Part shown: in pieces, positions 1 through 10,400 of the stretch
How positions within the stretch are numbered: the stretch's first letter is position 1
Layout of the letters: the number at the start of each line of letters is the position of its first letter
Assembly: GCA_013397115.1 (NCBI GenBank)
Contig: VWZW01004608.1
Span: 1,762,148 to 1,826,147 of the forward strand
DNA from: Edolisoma coerulescens
Lineage: Eukaryota > Chordata > Aves > Passeriformes > Campephagidae
DNA length: 64,000 nt
Direction of reading: 5' to 3'
Notes under the pieces: generated by a model
Database searches by the model: none
What the model was told of the DNA's origin: nothing
The model's input: the letters and a program-made list of their open reading frames with translations, nothing else
Position numbers and translations under genes: made by a program

Positions 1-500
1 CGTCCGGGGGAGAGCCCCACTCTTCCCGCTCCCTCTCCGCGGGGCGCTCCCCGCTCCCGGCGCCCCATCCCCGGCATCCGTCTGCCCTTCAAAGCATTTC
101 CCTGCACGGAAAACTTGCCTTAAAGTTTAATGCTGCCGCCCGGAGCTCCTCCCCCTGCCCCGCAGGTTCCCCCGGCCCCTAGCCGGGGTCTGGAGGAGTC
201 TCCGGGCGGTGATTAAAGGCCAGAGAGAGGATTCGTCCCGCCGCTGCTCCAGGGCTGCCGCCGGAAAGGGGGGCGGTCGGCCCGGCCCGTCCCCTCGCCC
301 CCGCCACGGCGAGCGGCGACGGTGTTGGCGGCCCCGCTGCAGCCGCCCGGGAAGGGCTCCGCTGGCTGCCGCGGCCCCGCTCCGGCGGCGGGCGGGGAGC
401 GAGCGGAGGAGGGGCGGGGGGCTGGCTGCATCGCGCGTGAAGAAAATCTCCTTCCAGGTGGCTGCACAGCTGCACCAGAGCTACTAGCCGGCTCCAGGGG
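1..500 (+). promoter_or_regulatory. KCND2: CpG island and probable KCND2 promoter/leader start
   Basis: This stretch is strongly GC-rich and dense in CpG, against an AT-rich intron downstream. GC-box-like (Sp1-type) motifs are visible near 268-275, 296-306, 388-397 and 411-420. I see no convincing TATA box, which fits a CpG-island promoter with dispersed initiation. It lies directly upstream of the KCND2 start codon, so it is most likely the promoter and first part of the 5' UTR. The transcription start cannot be placed from sequence alone, and the island probably continues upstream of the window. The open frames on both strands here are a by-product of GC-rich, stop-poor DNA. Confidence 0.8.
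130..216 (+). other. Upstream ORF 1 in the KCND2 leader, 28 codons
   Basis: The first ATG in the window (130) opens a 28-codon proline-rich frame that ends at TAA 214-216. It stops well before the main start at 845, so it does not overlap the channel ORF. It acts on translation only if transcription starts upstream of 130, which is not shown. The encoded peptide has no recognisable motif. Confidence 0.4.
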
Positions 501-541
501 CTAGTGCTTTGAGGACTGTTGCTTCCATCCAGGGGCCTCGA

Positions 542-628
542 ATGGAGACCTTATATCCCAAGGATCTGGCTGTTAGAGTAGCTGCTTTGAATACAGTGAC
601 TTCCAAGTGCCCTCGTTTATTGTCCTAG
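542..628 (+). other. Upstream ORF 2 in the KCND2 leader, 28 codons
   Basis: ATG at 542 opens a 28-codon frame closed by TAG at 626-628. It has A at -3 and G at +4, a favourable start context. It ends 216 bases before the channel start, a distance that would allow reinitiation. It is the uORF most likely to be in the mature mRNA, because it lies downstream of the CpG island. Confidence 0.5.
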
Positions 629-716
629 CAGTCTAACCAGCGCCTGGAAAGCATATTCTGGGGTGAAAAAGTGGAGGAAACAAAAAGGTTTTCAGTTAAT
701 ACTGAATATCACAAAA

Positions 717-785
717 ATGTTCAGAAATTCTGCTGCCTCAAGAATGTGTGAGAATTTGTATTTTTCTTTTTCCTCTCTATTTTAG
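717..785 (+). other. Upstream ORF 3 in the KCND2 leader, 22 codons
   Basis: ATG at 717 (with a second in-frame ATG at 744) opens a 22-codon frame that ends at TAG 783-785. That TAG is also the AG of a polypyrimidine-preceded, splice-acceptor-like sequence. If a 5' UTR intron were removed there, this uORF would be lost from the mRNA. Confidence 0.4.
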
Positions 786-844
786 TGGCTGGACCAGAAC
801 TGTCTCTAGATTGACTCCCTTAGCTGTAATAGGTGTTTGGAACC

Positions 845-1959
845 ATGGCGGCAGGTGTAGCAGCTTGGTTACCCTTTGCCAGGGCAGCAGCCATAGGATG
901 GATGCCAGTGGCTACTGGTCCCATGCCAGCTGCTCCACGGCAGGAGAGAAAGCGAAGCCAGGACTCTCTGATTGTGCTGAATGTGAGTGGCATCCAGTTC
1001 CAGACATGGCTGGACACCTTAGAGCGCTACCCTGACACTCTACTGGGCAGTTCAGAGAGGGACTTCTTCTACCACCCTGAGACACAGCAGTACTTTTTTG
1101 ATCGGGATCCTGACATTTTCCGCCACATTCTCAACTTCTACCGTACTGGGAAGCTTCATTATCCCCGCCAGGAGTGCATCTCAGCTTATGATGAGGAGCT
1201 AGCCTTCTTTGGCATCATCCCTGAGATCATTGGTGACTGCTGTTACGAGGAGTACAAGGATCGCCGGCGTGAGAATGCTGAGCGCCTGCAGGATGATGCT
1301 GATACAGATCACGTACCTGAGAGCTCCCTACCCTCAATGACAGCTCGTCAGAGGATGTGGAGGGCCTTTGAAAACCCACACACCAGTACCCTGGCTCTGG
1401 TCTTCTACTATGTCACTGGTTTCTTCATTGCCGTCTCTGTTATTGCCAACGTGGTGGAGACAGTGCCCTGTGGGGTAAGCCCTGGTCGCATCAAAGAGCT
1501 GCCCTGTGGAGAGCGGTATGCGGTGGCTTTCTTCTGTCTGGATACTGCCTGTGTCATGATCTTCACAGTTGAATATCTCCTGCGTCTGCTGGCAGCTCCT
1601 AGTCGCTATAAATTTGTGCGCAGTGTCATGAGTATCATCGATGTGGTGGCCATTATGCCATATTACATTGGCCTGGTGATGACAGATAACGAGGATGTCA
1701 GTGGGGCTTTTGTGACATTAAGAGTCTTTCGTGTCTTCAGGATCTTTAAGTTTTCCCGCCACTCACAGGGTCTGCGCATCCTGGGCTATACGCTGAAAAG
1801 TTGTGCCTCGGAGTTAGGCTTCCTCCTCTTCTCGCTCACTATGGCCATCATCATCTTTGCCACAGTCATGTACTATGCAGAGAAAGGTTCATCAGCCAGC
1901 AAGTTCACCAGCATCCCTGCAGCCTTCTGGTACACCATCGTCACCATGACAACACTGGG
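845..1959 (+). CDS. KCND2: KCND2 (Kv4.2) coding exon 1, residues 1-372 (partial CDS)
   Basis: This exon encodes the N-terminal part of the A-type (Shal) voltage-gated K+ channel alpha subunit, which acts as a tetramer in neuronal dendrites and heart membrane. ATG 845 has A at -3 and G at +4. Visible in order: hydrophobic N-terminus (1-23) used for KChIP binding and inactivation; T1 domain (about 41-140) with the Zn ligands H105, C111, C132 and C133 (HX5CX20CC); S1 about 183-207; S2 about 224-249; S3 about 258-279; S4 with charges R293, R296, R299, K302 and R305; S5 about 322-345; pore helix ending in TMTTLG at 367-372. The exon ends GG|GTAAGT in phase 2, so the selectivity filter, S6 and the C-terminus lie on exons outside the window. 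The RQERKR...QD segment and YHPETQQYFFDRDPD match KCND2 rather than KCND1 or KCND3. Confidence 0.97.
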
Positions 1960-1965
1960 GTAAGT
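1960..1965 (+). promoter_or_regulatory. KCND2: 5' splice donor of KCND2 intron 1
   Basis: GTAAGT follows the GG that starts codon 372, a strong match to the U1 donor consensus. The phase-2 junction within TTLG/YGD is where vertebrate KCND genes end their first coding exon. Reading through the donor gives GGG then TAA at 1961-1963, so an unspliced transcript stops at once. Confidence 0.93.
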
Positions 1966-3784
1966 GCAGCTGGTGTTTGGTTACAGCCAACGTTTCAACA
2001 AGTATATTGGCACAAATGGAAAATACTCAATTTAAAAAAAATGGTGATAGAAAAAAATATCAGGGTAAGTTTTTGTTACAGAACTTTATAAATACAACTT
2101 GTGACTTCCTTCTAGATGTTTTACATGTTTAAGAGAGTTAGCAGCATTGCTGAAATTAAAATAACCCAAATCCAAAAACTGCAAGAAACCTGAAAAAGCA
2201 AACAACAAAACAAAACAAAAAAGTCTTGAAACTCTTTGGTTTTGGACGGCAAAACTGGAGTATTTTATGAGTATCTGTGAGTTATCAGTGGATTTTTAAT
2301 GGAGTATTGTCTTTGATGGCAGGACCTGTTACAATGTTGCTAAAGTAATAATATTTATAAGGAGAACCGAAGTACAAGCTTTTAATTTGATCGGTATGTG
2401 GATCTGCCATTTTGTTTTAAGTCATGTATTAATGTAGACCTGGATATTGAGTTTGTTATTACAAAATTATTTGTTTCCATGAAAATCATACCTTGTCTTT
2501 AAAAAAAAAATATTCTTGATTTTATTTAAGACACTGAACACATTTCCTTTGATTTTCATGGACCTATAACTTTTAAATGATGAGTGTCAAGCTACACTGA
2601 CTGGTGACACACTCTGGAAAATGATCTGAGGAAGTGTGAGACATATGACACATCAAGCATGTGTCTTTAGACATAATTCTAATGGCAATACAATTTCTTT
2701 CAGAGAATAGAGGTTAAAAAGTGTCACTGTTGACATTAGAATTCATTTGGTGGAAAGATGAGAGAGAGTATTATTTTATAAAGTCTCTGATACCAGAGTC
2801 TGATTGTATCAGCTGATTCTGTGCACCAAGTTATAAAATGCATTTGTCTGTAATTACAAGAGGGATTTAGAAAGTTGACTAATTTGAGATGACAATTTTC
2901 CCCTATTCTTAATTTTGAGTTGTATAGTACCGTCTATGAAACTGAAAATTTGTTGATTCATTAGAAACTGACTAGTTATTTAATAATTACAGATACTAAA
3001 TGACAAACTTTGCACTTTCATTAAGGCAAAGCCCATCATTTTATTAGCATTTTGCCAGATCTTGTTGGCACTGTTGAGATTTATGAAACATGTATAACTT
3101 TTAAATTTAACAAAATGAAAGTGCATTATTAAGCTATTATGAAAAAATTGATTTATTATGTGCAACTGTAATTTACTTGGGAAACGTACATACAAAATAT
3201 TGAAAAAGATAAAGGGAATGTCTTATGCCACCATTTTTTATACAAAGCTTTTATCTTCAGTGTGATATAACAAATGAAGATAAATATAGTGCATAGTAAA
3301 TATTTCATACTTCTTGGAAGGGCAAGTTATGCTAAAAAGGAGTGACAAGAGCTTTGGGGATTTTAATCTGCCTTTCCTGGGTGTTTTTTTTGGTTTTCAT
3401 TTTCTGTTGCTGGTGACAAATGGAAGGGACCAGTCAGCAGAAAAAACAAGTTGGGCGTGATAACTAGTTCTACACTCTTGTATTTTCTGATGCTGATATT
3501 TTTTACCATTTATTTTTAATTAGAACAGTGATGGTTTCAAGAAAGAATTGAATGATATTTAGAATGTATAGTCTTAGTGTAAAAGAACAAAAGGTGATCT
3601 ATGGGATTTTTTTGTAACAAAAGGTGCTTTCTGAGTAAGTTGTTGCCATGCTCATGCACAATGTGGAAAGTACTTGTCCATGGTACTGAACAGAAACGTT
3701 TCTTGTTTTATGCCCGAATTGCAACTGGTTATAACACAGGTATGGTATCACAGCTGGTGTTAATATGATTTGTTTGTTTCTTTG

Positions 3785-3818
3785 GCACACACGTGCACGC
3801 GCGCACACACACACACAC
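3785..3818. repeat. Alternating purine/pyrimidine tract, (CA)n with CG steps
   Basis: Thirty-four bases alternate purine and pyrimidine without a break, mixing CA/AC with ACGTG and GCGCGC steps. It is a dinucleotide microsatellite by composition and is probably length-variable. The CG steps in the middle make it a better Z-DNA former than plain (CA)n. Confidence 0.85.
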
Positions 3819-4907
3819 TAGTATTATTCTGTAGTTCCAGGTTTTGAACTATGACTCTGAGTAAAATCTTCTAAAGTACTGCTGAAATTTGAACATAATT
3901 TCAAATCTCTTTGAATAGAAGCTAAGAACCTGTTTTTAAGTACACAGCAACCCAATATTTTGGTTCCAAGTGGAACAAAAAGGGTTAAAGAGAATTCACT
4001 CATGCTTGACTCCTTTTTCAAGGCAGTTTGAACAGAGAAAGTTTTGAGGAGGTTGAACAGACATCCAAAGTCTCACCCTCAGGAGTTCAGGTGTGATACA
4101 GGTTCCAATACGACAGACATCACCAATTTCTATGAAATCTTTAATCAGTGCATTAGCTAGATGATGTCCTTTTAATAACATCATGATAACTATACAAAGA
4201 TTATGTTTAAATGTTAAATACATGTATGTGAATAATTTAAATAAAATTAGTATAATAAAAGCTTTGAAATCTTTTTAGTTGATGGAATAATTTCACAAAA
4301 GGAGAGGGAAATTACAAGGAAAAGCATCAAGGGTCAGTGAAAGCTGATTGTAATTAGTACTGGTACCTTTTCTATGTGCTAAAGCTTATCACCTCTTTAC
4401 TAAATGCAGAAGTCCTGTTCATTTTAACTTTAGTTTTAGCTGAATCAGGGGTGTATAAATGGACTCAATGGGAACAACTTTTCTCTTTTAGAAACAAAGG
4501 CTGATGAAGTCTTTATGTTTTAAATGACAGTAGCACACAGCAGGTTATGTGAAATACTACAAAAATACATGAAAGCTAATAGTGAATAATAGACTAACAT
4601 AAAATTGAGGTTTTGAGTCTTGGTGTCATTGTCATATTTTTCTAGATAGCAAGGGTATTGAGTAAGCGACCTTAGCAAATTGGGGAGTTATTACCTTAGA
4701 AGCAGAGCTATATTTCTCAGTTCTGCATGATTGCTGAGCAATTAAAGTGTCTTTAAAAAACACAGATTACCTTTTCCTCTGCAGAGTGACTTCAAATATT
4801 ACTATATTTTTCCCTCCAAGGATATCCCAGCTATTAACTGCTCTTGACTGCTCAGCTCAAGTAGTACATGTACATGGAAATGTTACATGAAATAGATGAA
4901 AAAAATT

Positions 4908-4984
4908 AAAGGGAGGGAAGAAAGGAGGAAAGGAAGAAAGTGAACATGAGAAAAAGATAGAGACAGAAAGAGAAGAGAAAGATG
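4908..4984 (+). repeat. Purine-rich (GA/GGAA) low-complexity tract
   Basis: A 33-base run without pyrimidines (4908-4940), built of GGGA, GGAA and GAAA units, is followed by more purine-rich sequence with only a few interruptions to about 4984. This is low-complexity DNA, not coding. Confidence 0.8.
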
Positions 4985-7427
4985 ACTCTAGAACAACAGC
5001 ATGCAGACTTCCAGAAACTGAACTGTCTGATTTTAAACTTCAAACTAGTGTTTTATCAGAATTAATTGTGGCAGAAGTAAAGTAGGAACAAGAGGAGTTA
5101 AGAGAATAAAATTGAAAGAGGTCAAAAAACATTTTATAGAGATTCAAGATAACAGTGGAAAGCATAGAAGGGACGTAAAAGTCTAGACAGGTTAGTGTGA
5201 AACTTGGCAGAGAAAAAAGCTCAAGTCTATTGAACTGGGACTGGCAGACCTCCATAGGGGCTTGTGAACATCTATACCCGTAAGGACAGTTATGTCACTT
5301 TCTGCTATCACCTTATAACATGACAATCTAATAACTTTCCCTCTGCCCTGTCAGTAGCCAGCAAATGAGCTGGAATAGTTGGTATGGTTTTGATGGTGTA
5401 AGGATATTGTTAGTTCCCAAGTCAGTCAGAGCTATAGTGTAGTTTGTGTTTTATGAAGATACTGCGCTTTAAATAAGGAATGTAGTGCTCTTCTGTGACT
5501 AGTTCTAAAGCAATCTCACTGCTATATTAAAATTCTATTTTTATAGCCTTTACACTGGGTAGCTTTATCAAGTCACACAATGCTTCTGTAGATGAGCGCA
5601 ATACTTTATGAAGGGAAGCTTAAACTCAAGACTACTCATTTATTTACTTTGATTGTATAAACTGGAGGCATGTCTTTCAGAAAAGATAAAGCAACTATTT
5701 GTTTTCATTTCTTGTTAATATAGCCTATAATGTGTGAGGAAACCCACTTAAGATATATCAAATTCTCTGAAGACTTTATAATAAACAGATGACTAGATGT
5801 GATAACAGAAAGCCTCAAACAGTGAACAAGGGAAGAGAGCAATGGATTTCCTTTTCCTGCACGTTCATGTTCTTTGCCGTCTTCAGTCCTTTTTCCATTC
5901 TTTTTTCATCACTATGAGTGTATTCTATCTATTTCTTTTCTCTGTTATTTATCCAAACTACCACTTTCCATAGTTTTCGTGGTTGGAGTTTGTCTACTGG
6001 TTGACACCTTACCTGCCTTCTTCAAGACAAGGTTAACATTTGTAATGAGACCCCACTGGCTTTCTTTTTCTTCTGCTCCTTTGTTCCAGGTTCCTAATTC
6101 ACCCTTCATGACTAGATCAAATCTTTCGTTTGTCATCATTGTCATTCATTTGACCTGAACTTTCCTCAGAACAGATTTTTTGCTCTGACCTTTGTTTGAT
6201 GGATTTTTCCTTATGAGCATCATAAAATTTCCACATCATCACTTTTTTCTCAAATGCCACACATATTCTCTTCTCTTTTCTCACCACTGTGCCATTTTCA
6301 GTGTGTTTAGTTCATTATAATCCCTGCATTTTAGTTTAAAACAATCCATCTCTTCAGAACTTTTATTAAAAAATTGAGTTTAATAAAATCTGACAGGAGA
6401 GAAAAAAATTCAAAATATTTGTTTTGTGAAAATTTCATTAAAAGTTTGGATATATTCTTATGATTAATGTTACAAATGTAAAGATTCCCAAAGTTAGAGT
6501 ATTATTTCTGTATCTTGTACATACATATTGCTCATTCATTTTTTGTTCAATATTTTCAACCCTGTTTCAAATAGAATTTTTCTATTTTTGTCTTCCTCTA
6601 TACAACCTAGTGGATTTTGTATTTTACAAATGTGTTTGATGTCTCAATCTATTTTCTCTTCACAGCAGAGACATTTAGCCTATATAACAGAGGAGGGACA
6701 AAGCGTAGTTGTGATCACCTTCAAAGTACATTACTAGATATTGAAAAAGGGCTCCAGGGAGAACCTGTTATACTAAGGGTCATTTTGATAGCAGTAAAAA
6801 AAATTATTTGTTCTGTAAAAAAAGATTACTCAAACTATATTGGGCTGTTGTTGCTTGACAGAGAGCAGAGTAATTGTATTCTTATTTAGTTGCATTGAGC
6901 ACCAGCTTTCCTCTTCAAAAAAATCCTGAAAATCTCTTAGAGGAAAAGGAGTTACCTTGTTTCACTCATTTTTCTTGAGCATGAATTTCCTTAGTTCAGT
7001 TATGGAGAGCATGAAGGTGATGCTTAATAAAAAGATCTTCCTGCTCAGGATCTAATATGTTTGCTGCTTTGGTAAAAACAGAAGGAATTTTGTTTCCTTG
7101 TTGTTACTGTAAGACAAGAATGAGAACAATTAGATTGGTGTGGACCTGGATGTAGCATAGAAATATGCTTAGTACAGCAGAACAAATAATCTCGGAGAGT
7201 AATTATGACTAGTGCCTGATCTATTAATTAGGGCCTATCATTCAAGTAATCATCAGTGAATACTGTCATTTTAGTAAAATCTTTAAGTGATCAAACCCAA
7301 GAAGTTCAAACTGAGTGATGACAATCTGTACGTGACTCACATCATTGTGCCTCTAAGATGAAAAATTTGCAATATAAAAAGCCATATAAATCTATGAATA
7401 CAGTATTAGAAATAGTGCCTACTGTGC

Positions 7428-7444
7428 AAAAAAAAAAAAAAAAA
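7428..7444 (+). repeat. Poly-A run, 17 bases
   Basis: An uninterrupted A17 homopolymer. The sequence just upstream does not resemble a SINE, an LTR or a processed gene copy that I know, so I treat it as a simple repeat rather than a retrocopy tail. Confidence 0.8.
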
Positions 7445-10400
7445 TCTGGAAGTGGAAACTGTATTTCTGAACAGGGGAACATAAATACCACAGAAATAAA
7501 GTGACTATTCAAAATAAGTTGAGAACATCTTGCAACTTCGGGGTGACAATTAAGTTTTCAGACATTTGAAAGAAAGTCTAATGAATTACTCCTTTTACTT
7601 GATTTTTATGACATTATAGTCCATTGGCAGAAGTCCATAATTTTCATCATGGTAAACTAACGAGAGAAGAATCTGGTTCATCAGGGGCTGAGATTATAGA
7701 GTGTTCCAAAGAGGGAGTATAAATTAGAAATACAGAAACAATGTTTAGAATTGGCCTTAACAGGTTTCATCAGTTACCTGACAAAAGAGCTGACAGAGTG
7801 ATGGAAAAGATTCTGTATATTTCTGTACCTATCATTTATTGGGCAATAGATAGGAGCACAGATTTTTCTGCAACACACAGTCTTTAAAACATATTTTATT
7901 TTTCTTCTGAATTGATCATGCAGTGGAGAAAAGGTTTTTTAATTTATAGACAGTGCTTTAAAATGATAGCTCTATGATACACTTCCTGGAACAATAGTAG
8001 TCACCATGCTTGGACTTCAACCCCTAACACAGTTAGGAGCCTAATTTCTACCACTATTTCTTAAATATTTTTTATGAAGCATATGATTTTGATCTTCCTG
8101 TGCCTCTGTAATGTTTTATAAAGCTCTTGTTAAGTAAAAAAGCTGTGGGGTTTGTTTTGATAAAAAAATCAATTTTCACCAAAGTACACAATGAAATTTG
8201 CATTATTTCTACGACATAGACTTAAATACTGTGATTTGAGATGAAATAAAAAATAATGCTTTGACTAGAGTATCTGATGTGTAACAGGTATGAGTGTCCT
8301 GTAGAAAAATACTAGATACAAAAATTTATTCAGGTATCTGGTGTATGAAGGCTCAGGTTTAAACATGAACACCTATGAAGATCATGTGATCAGTGCATAA
8401 AAAGAATAAAATCTAACAGTATTCAGCTCTATTATAATTCAAATGAGACTGCACTCCTTTTCTCATAGCAGCATAGACACATCTTATGCATTATTAGGAG
8501 ATACATCTTTATGTACCCAGTTATCAGTACAGCCTTGTACCATGAGTTCAAATTCTAGCCATTAAGTGCATTGACAAAAGCTAACAAAACAGTAAAAGAC
8601 TGCTATCTGTCTGATTATTAAAGATACAAAGATGCCATTCATATAAGCAATTTTAATTTTTCTCTATTTAGAAAAGCAGTTTCCTTTCTTATATTCCACT
8701 GTGCAGTATTGTTCCTTACTTATCTGCAGATCTCCATCCTGAAGGCGAAAGCATTAGGAGCTACTGTGTAAATGTACTTAATTAGAGCATGATTCTTCAG
8801 TTACAGAAAATGTCAGGTTGCTAAAAAACCTAGAAATATGTTATTAGTATGAACAAAATAAAATTTTGCATATTTAAAGTACTTAGGAATAGTATTTTGC
8901 ATTTCATCCCTGTTTTTTCAGTTTCATCTGTGTTACTGGTTTCTTTGATCTGGTTGGTTTAACTGAGAAGTCAGATTTCACAGACACAGAGGTCTCCTGG
9001 GTTTATTAATTTATAGGACCCGAACACTGCAAGGAAGAATTTGAAGGCATTTATGTGTCTGGAGATGAAGATAGGCACTCAACTTGAATTCTCAGAAGAA
9101 GCTTGGGTGTTAGAAACACAAAGGAGCACAGCTGAAGCAAGCCAGCTGTGAGACTGGGTACCCAGTCACCTTAGAAAATAGTCTTATGTGCACAGGAGTA
9201 ACTTCTAGGATAAGCATAGAATACTGTACTCAGAGTTTGGGGATGTCCCAGAGTCAGGATCAAATGCCCCTCTCAGAATCAAATGGATCCTGTTAGTGTT
9301 CAGGTCTGTTAAAATAGAATATGCCCTATTTTTACATACTACATTAGAAAGGAGATGAGTGTTGTGTGTATGGTATGCTTAGGAAAGAGTAATGAGTAAT
9401 TCAAGTAAAAAAAGAAGGGTAATTGAAAGAGTAATGTAAAGCATCCAAGAGATATATTTTTTGATCCTAAGTTTCTGTCTCTGTGGTTTTCAAACCAAGA
9501 GTTCCGCATGAAAAGATATGTAAGAAATGGAAGCTATGACATGTAGGCATTATTAATGAAAGTGTTTTTAGAAACAGCGTGAAAAATTATGAAACAATGT
9601 CAGGTAGGTGATTCCATTTTTCAAAGAAACATGCAATCTGAGGATTTATTGGTTTAAATAGGTCTCTTATTTAGCTTATACACAGTAAATTTGTTAAGAT
9701 GCTGATGTGGGGTAAGAAAAGCTAAAAGGTAATTCTCAATTTTGACCCCTGCAAATTCATCCCCTGCTCTGGTATGGTGGCAAACATTCTTATTTTGTGT
9801 CTATTTGATTTTTTAAATGAACACTGTTTGTAGACTTATGTAGGAGGTTTAAGAAGTACTTTGCCTGCCTTTGGGTTTTCTTTTTGTGCAGTAGTATGAG
9901 CTTTGTAAGCAGAGTCTACAGCTCTGCTAGTTGATGTTTACCTTAACTTCTGTTCCTAAATGAAGCAGATTTAAAGCACATTTTTCTTTGTAAAAAAATT
10001 TATTTCCTGGGGTAAGCATCTTGTATCACAGTTCTTTCTCTTTGATGAAGCATTGTGATTTGTGAGCTGATTTTTTACCAGATGGTATCTAGCTCAGTTT
10101 TTTACTTACTACCACTTCCACTAAGGCTTTATATAAAACAATAACATATGAAGCAAAAATCCCAATATTGACAATGCTTGTATATTTTTAAAAATATGAT
10201 CTAGTACAGTATCAGCATTAAAACAAAAATGTTATAAAATATGTATCTGTATAAATAAATGTAGCCATTTGATTACTGAAGACTCAGTGTCCTTAGCTAA
10301 AACATCTTATAGTATAAAAAGAAGTGTAAATTTCTAGGATTTTATTTAATTACTCTGAGTACTTTGCTAAATTAAAATAAAGTAAGTGTGTTTCACTACA

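Noticed and set aside
179..504. Overlapping 60-98 codon open frames on both strands in the CpG island
   Set aside because: GC-rich DNA has few stop codons, and the frames are Pro/Ala/Arg/Gly-rich with no domain. They are expected by chance in a CpG island.
833..844. Extended N-terminus starting before ATG 845
   Set aside because: The four extra codons begin with GTG, not ATG. All Kv4 channels start MAAG, and ATG 845 has a strong context.
845..1959. KCND1 or KCND3 instead of KCND2
   Set aside because: The T1 linker, the YHPETQQYFFDRDPD region, and RQERKR before the T1 domain fit KCND2. KCND3 has a different sequence around residues 27-40 and 70-85, and KCND1 differs more widely.
748..2091. 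Other open frames overlapping KCND2 exon 1 (748-1035 +, 820-1017 -, 1801-2091 +)
   Set aside because: They are alternate-frame shadows of the channel exon. The last runs out of the exon into the intron.
5874..6158. 94-codon + strand frame rich in Phe, Leu and Ser
   Set aside because: It lies in a T/C-rich stretch, which yields such codons by composition. There is no domain or conserved motif and no gene context.
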